Positions 1 through 8,383 of a DNA stretch of 64,000 nucleotides are shown here, in pieces. Under the pieces are notes generated by a model. That model saw nothing but the letters and a program-made list of their open reading frames with translations, was not told the DNA's origin and made no database searches. Each line of letters starts with the position of its first letter. The stretch's first letter is position 1. Position numbers and translations under genes: made by a program. The DNA is from Betaproteobacteria bacterium CG2_30_68_42 (GTDB taxonomy: Bacteria > Pseudomonadota > Gammaproteobacteria > Burkholderiales > Rhodocyclaceae): positions 1 to 64,000 of the forward strand of contig MNXU01000076.1 in assembly GCA_001872285.1 (NCBI GenBank), written 5' to 3'.

Positions 1-39
1 CGGGGTCGGCGACTGGACGGCGTTCGCGGGCGGTCGCAT
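1..39 (-). CDS. possible 5' end of the next gene of the Rnf operon (rnfD?), cut by window edge
   Basis: An ATG (complement of 37-39) opens a frame that stays open to the left edge and reads MRPPANAVQSPTP. It lies 29 bases after the rnfC stop, on the same strand. In canonical Rnf operons rnfD follows rnfC, so this could be its start, but 13 residues cannot identify it. The leader is purine-rich (GGGAG near 66-62, GGGG directly before the ATG). The assignment is inference from gene order only. Confidence 0.25.
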   Translation of the reverse strand, partial: MRPPANAVQSPTP

Positions 40-68
40 CCCCGCTGCGCGGGGCCCCTGCTCCCTGC

Positions 69-1409
69 TCACGCCGTCGCCCGCTCGCGCAGCACCTGCT
101 TGGCCACGCGGAAGCTCTGTACCAGCGGAATGCCCGACGGGCACGCGTAGCTGCAGCAGCCGCACTCGAAGCAGTCGCCGAGGTGGAACTCGGACGCCAT
201 GCGCTTGTACTCGCGCCGCGCCGCAAGCATCCCCAGTGCGGAAGGGTTGAGTCCCATCGGACAGGACTCGACGCACTCCCCGCACTTGATGCACGGATAC
301 ACGCGCCGCCGCCCGGACGCCAGATCTTCGGCGCGCAGCACCAGCACGCCCGAGACACCCTTGGTCACCGGCGCATCCAGCGAGGCCACCGCCTGCCCCA
401 TCATCGGCCCGCCCAGCACGAGCTCGCACACGCAGCCGCGCGCGCCGGCGCACTCGAGCACGAAGGCGAGCGGCGTGCCGAGCGGCACGAGGTAGTTGCC
501 CGGCCGCTCGACGCCAGCCCCGGCGACGGTCACCACGCGCTCGATCAGCCCTTCGCCGGCCGGAAGCAGCCGCCCCAGCGCGACGAGCGTACCGACGTTG
601 TTCACGACCAGGCCGAGCGAGATCGGCAGCGCGCCGGAGGGTACCTCGACCCCGAACAAAGCGATGATGAGCATCTTCTCGGAGCCCTGCGGATACTTGG
701 TCGGCACCTGCTCAACCGCAATGCTCCCGTCATCCGGCAGGACGGCGCGGATCGCCTCGGCGGCATCCGGCTTGTTGTCCTCGACACCGATCACCGCGAG
801 CGGCGCCCCGCAGGCGCGCATCGCGGTGCGGGTGCCGGCGATGAGATCCGCGGCCCGCTCGACCATCAGGCGATGGTCGCAGGTGAGATAGGGCTCGCAC
901 TCGCAGCCGTTCACCACCAGCGCCTGGACCGTCGCGCCCTTCGGCACGGCGAGCTTGGCGTGGCTGGGGAAGGCGGCGCCCCCCAGGCCGACCATGCCGG
1001 TGTCGCGGATGGCGGCCACGAGCTCGGCCGGCGCCAGGGCGTCGGGGTCGCGCGGATTTCGCCACAGCACCTCCTGGCCCGAACCCTCGTGCACACGGAG
1101 GACGATGGATTGCATCCACGGGCCGCGCGCGGAGGGGCGCAGCTCGATCGCCTCGACCACGCCGGTGGCAGGCGCATGCTGCGGCACCGAGAGCCAGCCG
1201 TCGGCCTCGGCGATCGGCTGGCCGCGCACCACCTCCTCGCCGGCGCGCACCAGCGGCTTCGAGGGCTTGCCGATGTGCTGCGAGAGCGGCACCACCAGGC
1301 GCGGCGCGAAGGACAGCCTGCGGATCGGCCGGCTCGCCATCTCCTTGTGCGCGGCGGGATGGATGCCGCGCGCGAAGGTCTCGCCGCGAAAATACGACAG
1401 CAGCTTCAT
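69..1409 (-). CDS. rnfC: RnfC-like electron transport complex subunit
   Basis: Encodes 446 residues from the start MKLLSYFRGE. In Rnf complexes RnfC is the peripheral subunit that binds NAD(H) and FMN and carries two [4Fe-4S] clusters, linking NADH to ferredoxin-level carriers. Visible motifs are the nucleotide-binding GLGGAAFP (residues 141-148), NGCECEPYLTCD (about 167-178) and two ferredoxin motifs, CIKCGECVESCP (373-384) and CFECGCCSYACP (413-424). The length matches compact RnfC proteins without the long Ala/Lys-rich tail of gammaproteobacterial RsxC. An ATG at 1544 is also in frame, but it would overlap the upstream oxidoreductase by about 94 bases and adds a low-complexity stretch, so the start at 1409 is preferred. 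The gene follows the PFOR-like gene by 41 bases and belongs to the same operon. Confidence 0.9.
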   Translation of the reverse strand: MKLLSYFRGETFARGIHPAAHKEMASRPIRRLSFAPRLVVPLSQHIGKPSKPLVRAGEEVVRGQPIAEADGWLSVPQHAPATGVVEAIELRPSARGPWMQSIVLRVHEGSGQEVLWRNPRDPDALAPAELVAAIRDTGMVGLGGAAFPSHAKLAVPKGATVQALVVNGCECEPYLTCDHRLMVERAADLIAGTRTAMRACGAPLAVIGVEDNKPDAAEAIRAVLPDDGSIAVEQVPTKYPQGSEKMLIIALFGVEVPSGALPISLGLVVNNVGTLVALGRLLPAGEGLIERVVTVAGAGVERPGNYLVPLGTPLAFVLECAGARGCVCELVLGGPMMGQAVASLDAPVTKGVSGVLVLRAEDLASGRRRVYPCIKCGECVESCPMGLNPSALGMLAARREYKRMASEFHLGDCFECGCCSYACPSGIPLVQSFRVAKQVLRERATA

Positions 1410-1450
1410 CCGCGCGGGCCGGGACAGGCGGACACGGTCTTCGCCCCCAT

Positions 1451-4400
1451 TCAGTGATACTTCGCCGCGCGGACGACGAGCTTGTCCAGTCCCGGCTCGG
1501 ATGGATTCCAGGGTGTGCCCGGATGGATGCAGCCCGCGGTGCACTTCTCCGCCGCCTTGACGATGTCGGCATAGCGCCCGCCCTTCGGGTCGATCACCCG
1601 CGCGTGCTTGCTTTCGTCATAGGCGAAGACCTTCGGAGCCAGCGCGGTGCACTCGTCGCAGGCGGTGCACTCGGGCGAGTCCACCCAGGCCGGCTCGAAA
1701 TCGGCGGCCGCAGCACCCGCAGCCGCGGCCGGCGCCACAGGCGCAGCCACAGGCAAGCCGGCGCCCCCGATCCGGGCCAGGGTGGAGGCGAGTTCCTCGA
1801 CCACCTGTGCGCGCGCGCGGCTCGCGATTCCCTCCTCGTCCAGGCCGGTGCGGTCCAGCCCGGCGAGCCCCTTGAGCTGCCGCCACAGCCGCAGCCGCTC
1901 CTCGGTCGCGCGCACCATCTCCGGGCTCACCAGCAGCCGGACGAGCCGGTTTCTGGCATCAACCGCCCAGAGGAAGGGAACCCGGCCCTCGCGCGCATCC
2001 TCGGACAGCTCGAGGAAATCGGCCAGCGCGATCATGTCGTCGTTCCAGGTCTCGGGAGGCGCGGGCCGGAACTGCTTGGCGAAGCGCGCCTCGCCCGCGG
2101 CGAAATCGGCGAAGGTCATCGCCACTTCGAGCGCACCCTCGGAGCCGTCCTCGTTCCGATACGCGAGGCGCAGCCGCGGCCAGTCCGAATCCGGCGACGG
2201 ATTGCCCTCCAGGCTCACGCACTCCTGGAAGCGAACGCCGGCATCGGGGTCGTAGCGGAACAGCGGATAGGCGCGCGATTCGACCGCGATGCGCGAGCGC
2301 TCCACCGCCTGATCATCCGCCACGCCGTGCTCGGGCGGACACACGGCATAGAGGTTGAACAGCGCCGGCCGGCGGCTGTTCAGCCCGTCGATGAAGCCCT
2401 CGATGAGATGGGTGGGGTGCGCGACCGACCCCTGGAGCACGAATGCGGTGCGGTGCGCCGCGGCCACCAGGCTGATCTCCTTGCGCGTCTCCTGCTTGCC
2501 GTGCTTCGCCGCGCCCCAGGGCGCCATGTCGGAGACCTGGCCGATGAACCCCGAGGTGCATGCCTGGCCGCCGGTGTTCGAATACACCTGGGTGTCGAGC
2601 ACCACCACCTTGATCGGCATCCCGGAGATGAGCGCCCGCGACAGGTTCTGGAATCCGATGTCATACATCGCGCCGTCGCCCCCCAGCGACACCACCGGCG
2701 GGCACAGCCGCCATTCCTCCTCGCTGAATGCGTGCCAGTCGTAGGCGCGGAAGAAGGTGTCGTGAATCGCCGGGTCGTACTCTCCGGAGAGCTCCAGCTC
2801 GGCGCGTCGCACCACCTTGAACGCCTCCGCCATCTTGGCCATGTGACCCTCGAACACGCCCATCGCCACAGAGGGCGAATCCTGGAACAGATGGCTGGTC
2901 CACGGGAAGGGGTAGGGATTGTACGGGTAGGTCGAACCCCACACCGAGGTGCAGCCGGTCGAGTTGACCATCCCCATCTCGGCGCGCGCACTCCCGCCCT
3001 TGCCTTCGCGATAGCGGGCGCGCAGCTCGCGCAGCGCATCGAGCAGGCTCCCGGCAGAGCGCACCCATTGCGGATCCAGCATGGCCTCCGCCTTGCCTTC
3101 GGCGAGCCGGGCGGAGAGGCTGGCAAGGGTGAGATCGCCGCCGCGCGCTGCCGCCTCCGCCAGCGCGGAAGGCTGCGAGAGGTCGAGCGACTCGGTGAGC
3201 TTCATGCGAATGTGCTTCTCCAGCCGCTCGATGAGCTCGTCCAGCCGGGCGACGAAGGCCCTCACGCGCGGCTGCATCAGCGCGCGCACGGTGGCCGTGA
3301 ACAGATGGATCGCGGTCTTTTCCCCGCAGCCCAGGCAGGCGCCGTCTCCGCATACCATTGCGGTGTAGTTGCGCTTGTCGAGCAGCAGCGTCTCCAGCGC
3401 ACCGATCTTCTCGTCCAGGCTGTCGATGCGGATGTACTCGGGCGGCGTCGTCGGCAGGTCGAGCCAGAAGCGCCAGTCGCGGCGCAGCCGCTCCACGCTC
3501 GCGCTCGTCTGCGGCACCATCTCGAGCGCGTCGTCCTCGCACACCTCGACGCACAGGGCGCAGCCCTTGCACGTGTAGGGATTGATGCCGATGTTGAACA
3601 GCGCGCCGCTGCCCGGCGCCTTCTTCTCGCGCGTCGTGTAGTACGGCTTGGTGACCGCGAACCCGAACTCGCCCAACTGCGCGCGCAGCAACTCGAACTC
3701 GGCGGAGAGCTTGTCGCGTTCCTCTCCGGCGCGCCCGATCACGCCCTCGATTGCCGCATCCAGCAGTGCGCGCACATCCGGCGCCGGCCCGGCCATGATC
3801 GCGGCGCGCAGGTCCTTCTCGACCGCGCGCAGCGCGCGGCGCAGGTGACGGGTGGGGCGCCCGCCGGTCTCGACCCGTCTCAACGCAGTGTCCAGCACAT
3901 CGCCCACCGTGCTCACCAGCCCCGGCATGGCGGAGTCGGGGCAGGCAACGTAGCAGTTGCCGCAGGCGGTGCACTTCTCCGGCTTCCATGCCGGATGCTC
4001 GAAGCGGATCTGCGTGAGGTCGCGCAGCGCACCGGTGGCCGCCGGGATCACGGAAACGCCCACGAACGGGTCGGCGAGGATGTCGCCGCCCTTGCCTCCG
4101 GCATAGAAGCTGCCGGTCTCGGCCCAGAAGCGCTGCACGTCCGCCACTCCGCCGTCGCCCTCGGGCAGCCGCGCGAGCATCAGCGGCAGCCCGGCGCCGG
4201 CTTGCAGCGGCTGTTTCGCCGCAGCCGCTTCCTCCGGCTTCGCGCCGAGCTCGCGCAGCTCGCGGAAGCCGCGCTCCACCACCCGCAGGTTGTCCTCGAC
4301 CACACGCGCGCCCTTGCCCCCGAACTTGGCCTCCATCTGCGCCCGGATCGCGGTGAACAGCCGCTCCTCGGTCAGGCCGGCCTGCGCCATCACCGGCGAG

Positions 4401-6382
4401 GCGGCGAAGAACGCGCCCTGGAAGGCGTTGCCCTGCATGCGCAACTGCAGTTCCGGGTTGCTCGCCTCCTCGCGCGCGATGCGGAAGGCGTCCAGCCAGA
4501 ACACCCGGATGTCATGCTCTCGGATGTAGGCGCGGGCACGCTGCGGGAAGCTCGCCCAGACCTCGGACGCGCTCTCGTGCACGCTCTGGACGATGAACAC
4601 GCCCCCGCGTTTCAGCCCGGCGAGCGGATCGGAATGCTCGAACACGTTCGGGTCGGGCGAGATGGCCACATCGACGAAGCGGTACTCGCAGTTGATGCGG
4701 ATGCGCTCCGGCGCCGCCGACAGGTAATAGGTCGTGGGCTGACCCTTCTTCTCGGAGCCGTACTTTGGGTTGGCCCGGACCTCGTAGCCGAGCAGGTCGA
4801 ACAGGGTCACCGCGAGGTTCTTGCCGGTGGTGATCGCGCCCCAGCCGCCGACCGAATGGATGCGCACCGTGATCGCGCCCTTCGGCATCAGGTCCGGATT
4901 CTCGCTCCCATGCACGGAGAGCGCGGCGATGTGCGGGTAGGCATCGATGAGCCTCTGCTGGCGGATCTCTTCCTTCGGATTGGCCGGATGCGCGCGCACG
5001 AAATCGACCGACAGGTAGAAGAATCTGCGCTTCGCACCGCCGGGCAGCATGTTCTCGACCGCCCCGATCAGCGCCTCGGGCTGGAGATCGCGCGAACCGA
5101 GTCCGTAGCAGCCCGAATACAGCGCCGGCAGGTCGGCGATGCGGGCGAGGACCGGGTAGTCTGGATAGGGCGGTTCGGCGCCGCCGGCGGCACCGTTCTC
5201 CATACACTTGCCGAGCGCCGCGCGCAGCTCGCGCATGAGCGGCAGATCCTCGGCGAGCGGCTGGTCGGTGCGCTCCAGCACCGTCACCGCCTTGCGCCCG
5301 CACAGCAGGTGCGCGAGCCGGTCGCCGGGGAAGGGCCGGTACATGGTGAGATTCACCACGCCCACCCGGATCCCGCGCCGCTCGCGCAGCCAGTCGGCAA
5401 CCGCCTGGGCCTGCACGATCATGCTGCCCATGCCGACCAGCAGATATTCGGCGTCCTCCGTCCGGTAGCCGCTCACACGCGCGTAGCGCCGGCCGGTGAG
5501 CTCGAAGTACTCGTCCATGCACCGTTCGGCCAGCGCTGCGACATGATCGAAGAAGTACGGCCGCTGCGCCGCGACCGCCTGCATGTAGGCATCCTGGTTC
5601 TGCACCACGCCGGACTGCATGACGTTGTCGACGTCCCAGAGCGCCGGCACGCGCCGGCGCCGCTCGCCGTAGAGCAGCCGCTGGGCCTCCGTGGGCGGTT
5701 CGATCGAATCCTCCGGCCGCCCGAGATATTCGGCGATCAGCTCGCGCTCGGGCAGGCGCACCGATTCGATCAGGTGGGTGGTGAGGAACCCGTCCTGGGC
5801 GACGATCGCGGGCGTGAGCGAGAGTTCCGCGGTCTTGCGCGCGATGAGGTTGAGGTCGGCCGCCTCCTGGGCATCGGCGGCCATCACCTGGATGAAGCCG
5901 GTGTCATCGACGCAGTGATAGTCGTCGTGCGCGCAATGCACGTTGAGGCTCGCCTTGGTGATTGCCCGGCAGCCCATGTTGAGCACGTACGGCAGCCGCT
6001 TGCCCGCGGCCGCGTAGAGCGACTCGTGCATGAAGGCCACCCCCTGCGCGGAGGAGAAATTGGTCGCGCGCAGCCCGGTCATCGCCATGCCCGCCGTCAC
6101 CCCGGCGGCGGCATGCTCGCTCTCGGGCTCGACGAACATCAGCTTGCGCCCGGACACGTTGATGTGGCCGCGCGCCGCCGCCTCGGCCCAGTATTCCCCC
6201 ATCTGGGTCGAAGGCGTGATCGGATAGGCGCCTGCCGCATCGGAGGCCTCGCGTTCGCAGGCGATGACCGCGGCGTTGCCATCGACGGCCTCGCGCACCC
6301 CGGGGTAGCGGAAGGTTCTGGCCCCGGCGCGGCCGCCGGCCGAGCGCTCGAGCAGCTTGAACTCGCGCAGCTTCCTCAGCAT
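1451..6382 (-). CDS. giant pyruvate:ferredoxin (2-oxoacid) oxidoreductase-like protein with extra C-terminal ferredoxin-like domain
   Basis: Encodes about 1,643 residues; typical NifJ/PFOR is about 1,170-1,200. The family oxidises pyruvate and CoA to acetyl-CoA and CO2 using TPP and passes electrons through Fe-S clusters to ferredoxin or flavodoxin. Visible in order: pyrimidine domain YPITPSTQMGEYW (about 53-65), gamma domain with HSVGGWGAITTGKN (about 500), [4Fe-4S] motif CTACGNCYVACP (about 801), second motif CKGCALCVEVC (about 935), TPP-domain CLGCGEKTAIH (about 1012), GGDGAMYDIGF (about 1231) and DTQVYSNTGGQ (about 1267). The two ferredoxin motifs are 134 residues apart, against about 56 in DvPFOR as I recall it, and about 100 helical residues interrupt the TPP domain. 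After an Ala/Pro-rich linker, a ferredoxin-like module (CTACDEC about 1569, CTAGC about 1611) ends the protein. The ATG at 6382 is preferred over 6397 because GGGAG sits 7 bases upstream. The substrate is inferred, not shown. Confidence 0.85.
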   Translation of the reverse strand: MLRKLREFKLLERSAGGRAGARTFRYPGVREAVDGNAAVIACEREASDAAGAYPITPSTQMGEYWAEAAARGHINVSGRKLMFVEPESEHAAAGVTAGMAMTGLRATNFSSAQGVAFMHESLYAAAGKRLPYVLNMGCRAITKASLNVHCAHDDYHCVDDTGFIQVMAADAQEAADLNLIARKTAELSLTPAIVAQDGFLTTHLIESVRLPERELIAEYLGRPEDSIEPPTEAQRLLYGERRRRVPALWDVDNVMQSGVVQNQDAYMQAVAAQRPYFFDHVAALAERCMDEYFELTGRRYARVSGYRTEDAEYLLVGMGSMIVQAQAVADWLRERRGIRVGVVNLTMYRPFPGDRLAHLLCGRKAVTVLERTDQPLAEDLPLMRELRAALGKCMENGAAGGAEPPYPDYPVLARIADLPALYSGCYGLGSRDLQPEALIGAVENMLPGGAKRRFFYLSVDFVRAHPANPKEEIRQQRLIDAYPHIAALSVHGSENPDLMPKGAITVRIHSVGGWGAITTGKNLAVTLFDLLGYEVRANPKYGSEKKGQPTTYYLSAAPERIRINCEYRFVDVAISPDPNVFEHSDPLAGLKRGGVFIVQSVHESASEVWASFPQRARAYIREHDIRVFWLDAFRIAREEASNPELQLRMQGNAFQGAFFAASPVMAQAGLTEERLFTAIRAQMEAKFGGKGARVVEDNLRVVERGFRELRELGAKPEEAAAAKQPLQAGAGLPLMLARLPEGDGGVADVQRFWAETGSFYAGGKGGDILADPFVGVSVIPAATGALRDLTQIRFEHPAWKPEKCTACGNCYVACPDSAMPGLVSTVGDVLDTALRRVETGGRPTRHLRRALRAVEKDLRAAIMAGPAPDVRALLDAAIEGVIGRAGEERDKLSAEFELLRAQLGEFGFAVTKPYYTTREKKAPGSGALFNIGINPYTCKGCALCVEVCEDDALEMVPQTSASVERLRRDWRFWLDLPTTPPEYIRIDSLDEKIGALETLLLDKRNYTAMVCGDGACLGCGEKTAIHLFTATVRALMQPRVRAFVARLDELIERLEKHIRMKLTESLDLSQPSALAEAAARGGDLTLASLSARLAEGKAEAMLDPQWVRSAGSLLDALRELRARYREGKGGSARAEMGMVNSTGCTSVWGSTYPYNPYPFPWTSHLFQDSPSVAMGVFEGHMAKMAEAFKVVRRAELELSGEYDPAIHDTFFRAYDWHAFSEEEWRLCPPVVSLGGDGAMYDIGFQNLSRALISGMPIKVVVLDTQVYSNTGGQACTSGFIGQVSDMAPWGAAKHGKQETRKEISLVAAAHRTAFVLQGSVAHPTHLIEGFIDGLNSRRPALFNLYAVCPPEHGVADDQAVERSRIAVESRAYPLFRYDPDAGVRFQECVSLEGNPSPDSDWPRLRLAYRNEDGSEGALEVAMTFADFAAGEARFAKQFRPAPPETWNDDMIALADFLELSEDAREGRVPFLWAVDARNRLVRLLVSPEMVRATEERLRLWRQLKGLAGLDRTGLDEEGIASRARAQVVEELASTLARIGGAGLPVAAPVAPAAAAGAAAADFEPAWVDSPECTACDECTALAPKVFAYDESKHARVIDPKGGRYADIVKAAEKCTAGCIHPGTPWNPSEPGLDKLVVRAAKYH

Positions 6383-6393
6383 CGCTATCTCCC

Positions 6394-7272
6394 TCATGGT
6401 CGTCCCGCGAGCGGCAGGTCGCTCACCCGCAGGATCTTCTTCGCCGCGGCACCGCGTGCAACGCGATCGCCGTCCTCGATCCAGACGATGGCTCCGGTCG
6501 GACAGCGCTCGATGGCCTTGCGTTGCGCCAGATCGTTGCGCGCGTAATCGATGACGGCCAGATTATTGGCCAGCGCCACCAAACCCGGTGCCGAATCGCT
6601 CACGCACTTGCCGCAGGCGGTGCAGGCCACTTCGCACTGCGCCTCGGCGGTATCGCCGTCGGCGAGATTCCGGCACGCGACCCACAGCTCGCGGCTCACC
6701 GGCTCCAGCGAGAACAGGCCCTTGGGGCAGACCTCGACGCAGTCGTTGCAGGCGGTGCAGCGGTCGGGATCGACCACCGGCAGGTCGTGTCGATCCATCC
6801 GGATGGCATCGAAGGTGCAAACCTCCGCGCAGTCGCCCAGGCCCAGGCATCCCCACGGGCATGCCTTGCCTCCGCCGGCAACCGCCGCCGCGGCCCGGCA
6901 GCTCGCCAGCCCGTCATAGCGGGCATTGCGCCAGGCGACGTTGCGCCCCCCGGCGCAGGAAAGGCGCGCCAGCCGTTGTTCCTGCTCGCCCACCGCCACG
7001 CCCAACCGGTCCGCGATGAGCGCCCGCTGCTCGGGCGCGGCTACCGTACATTGCACGGGCTGGGCGGCGCCGCCCACCAGCTTCTCGGCGAACACGCGAC
7101 AGCCGGGAGCGCCACACGCGCCGCAGTTCGACTTCGGCAGCATGGCCTCGACCTCGTCGATGCGCGGATCCTCGACCACCCGCAGCCGCCGGTTCGCCAC
7201 CGCGAGAGCCACCGCCAGACCGAGGCCGAGCACCGCCATGAAGCTGCCGGCCAGCGCGACACCCTGCAACAT
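6394..7272 (-). CDS. rnfB: RnfB-like multi-cluster ferredoxin subunit
   Basis: Encodes 292 residues with one N-terminal membrane anchor (about 5-26). RnfB is the membrane-anchored Fe-S subunit that receives electrons from ferredoxin. The RnfB-specific motif SNCGACGAPGC with a later Cys (C50, C53, C58, C75) is present, followed by CPWGCLGLGDCAEVC (138-152), CTACNDCVEVC (172-182) and further cysteines at 200, 213, 217, 220, 223 and 257. In all there are 20 cysteines, enough for several [4Fe-4S] clusters. This resembles the long RnfB of anaerobes rather than the roughly 190-residue RsxB of enterobacteria. The start at 7272 has AGGGGGG five to six bases upstream. The stop lies just before the oxidoreductase start, so the two genes are probably translationally coupled. 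Confidence 0.9.
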   Translation of the reverse strand: MLQGVALAGSFMAVLGLGLAVALAVANRRLRVVEDPRIDEVEAMLPKSNCGACGAPGCRVFAEKLVGGAAQPVQCTVAAPEQRALIADRLGVAVGEQEQRLARLSCAGGRNVAWRNARYDGLASCRAAAAVAGGGKACPWGCLGLGDCAEVCTFDAIRMDRHDLPVVDPDRCTACNDCVEVCPKGLFSLEPVSRELWVACRNLADGDTAEAQCEVACTACGKCVSDSAPGLVALANNLAVIDYARNDLAQRKAIERCPTGAIVWIEDGDRVARGAAAKKILRVSDLPLAGRP

Positions 7273-7651
7273 GGAACCCCCCTGACGCATTCACGACGCC
7301 TACCCCGGTGTGCACCATTACGGACACGTCGGGCATTTCCTTGCGTACGGGGAACAGCCGCCCCGACACGAGCTGGCATCGGAGCCGAAGGTGCGCTGGG
7401 TGGGCACCACTCGGCTCCGAGCCAATGGGGGACAGGGGCTTTCCCCATCCCCTTCGCGGGGCGGCCAGAGATCGGATCTGGCAGACCTTCCGGGCCTTCG
7501 TCACGGACTCCGGCCGGCCCACCATCGCCGGCCAGAGGGTTGAAACGGCCGGAGACAGCGGACGATCGAACTATACCTTGCGGATGGCCATGCTCCACTG
7601 AGGTTGTTTATGGGAACACAAATTCTTCTTATCGTGGCCGGCGCCGTGCAG
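7273..7651. other. intergenic region between plsC and rnfB
   Basis: About 380 bases without a convincing gene. They hold a long hairpin (listed separately), an AT-richer patch at about 7600-7640 just past the plsC stop, and a TATAGT on the minus strand (complement of 7570-7575) that could be a -10 box for the rnf/PFOR operon. I see no matching -35, so the promoter is not fixed. Confidence 0.5.
7379..7420. repeat. long inverted repeat / hairpin upstream of rnfB
   Basis: TCGGAGCCGA (7379-7388) and TCGGCTCCGA (7411-7420) are perfect reverse complements. Inside them GGTGC (7390-7394) pairs with GCACC (7404-7408), giving a stem of about 15 base pairs with one small bulge and a 9-base loop. No T-run follows on either strand, so it is not a standard intrinsic terminator. 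It lies about 105 bases before rnfB, in its likely leader or at the end of the gmhB-plsC transcript. Confidence 0.6.
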
Positions 7652-8383
7652 TCAACGGGCCGGCTCCGGGTAATGGTGGGGAAACAGCCGTCGCATCTCG
7701 CCTTCGATCCAGTCCTGGGCGCGCCGGTTGATCTCGGCCGCGGTCAGCCCGGAAGGATCGATCGCCGGGCCGATGCTGACGGTCACGGTGCCGGGACGGA
7801 TCCGGAAGCTGCCCTTGCGCCAGAACTCCCCGGCATTGTGGGCGACCGGCACCACCGGCGCGCCGCTTGCCGCGGCCAGCGCCGCCCCGCCGCCCTTGTA
7901 GCGGCGGGTGGTTCCGGGCGCGCTGCGCGTGCCTTCGGGAAAGACGACGACCCAGAGGCCCTCGCGCAGCAGTGCGCCACCCTGCTCCAGCACCTGGGTC
8001 AGTGCGTCCTTCCCGGCGCCGCGATCGATCGAGATGTTGGGGAAACGAGCCAGTCCCCAGCCGAAGAAGGGCACGCGCAACAACTCCCGCTTGAGTACAT
8101 AGGCCTGCGGCGGAAAGATCTGCTGGAAAGCCATCGTCTCCCAAGCCGACTGATGTTTGGCCAGGATCACGGCCGAACGCTGCGGCAGGTTCCCGCTGCC
8201 CAGCACCCGGTAGTCCAGCCGGCACACGTGCCGCAGCACCCAGAGCACGATGTCGGCCCATCGTGCGATGACCCGGTAGCGCACGATGCGAGGCAGGGGC
8301 GCCGTGGCGATGGCGATGAGCGAAAAGGGCGGCGTGATCAGCGCGACCACCGCCATCAGCACGATCGCGCGAAGGACGATCAT
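7652..8383 (-). CDS. plsC: 1-acyl-sn-glycerol-3-phosphate acyltransferase
   Basis: Encodes 243 residues from MIVLRAIVLM. The enzyme transfers a second acyl chain to lysophosphatidic acid to make phosphatidic acid at the inner membrane. An N-terminal hydrophobic segment (about 3-27) anchors it. The acyltransferase motifs are HQSAWE (block I, in the H-x4-E form) and FPEGTRS (block III). The ATG overlaps the gmhB stop in an ATGA junction, showing coupling. The order glyQ-glyS-gmhB-plsC is a known betaproteobacterial arrangement and supports the assignment. Confidence 0.92.
   Translation of the reverse strand: MIVLRAIVLMAVVALITPPFSLIAIATAPLPRIVRYRVIARWADIVLWVLRHVCRLDYRVLGSGNLPQRSAVILAKHQSAWETMAFQQIFPPQAYVLKRELLRVPFFGWGLARFPNISIDRGAGKDALTQVLEQGGALLREGLWVVVFPEGTRSAPGTTRRYKGGGAALAAASGAPVVPVAHNAGEFWRKGSFRIRPGTVTVSIGPAIDPSGLTAAEINRRAQDWIEGEMRRLFPHHYPEPAR

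Noticed and set aside
1454-6547. Very long plus-strand open frame opposite the oxidoreductase and RnfB
   Set aside because: It is the mirror of GC-rich codon use. The translation is Arg/His/Gly-rich and has no family motifs, while the minus strand shows clear PFOR and RnfB motifs.
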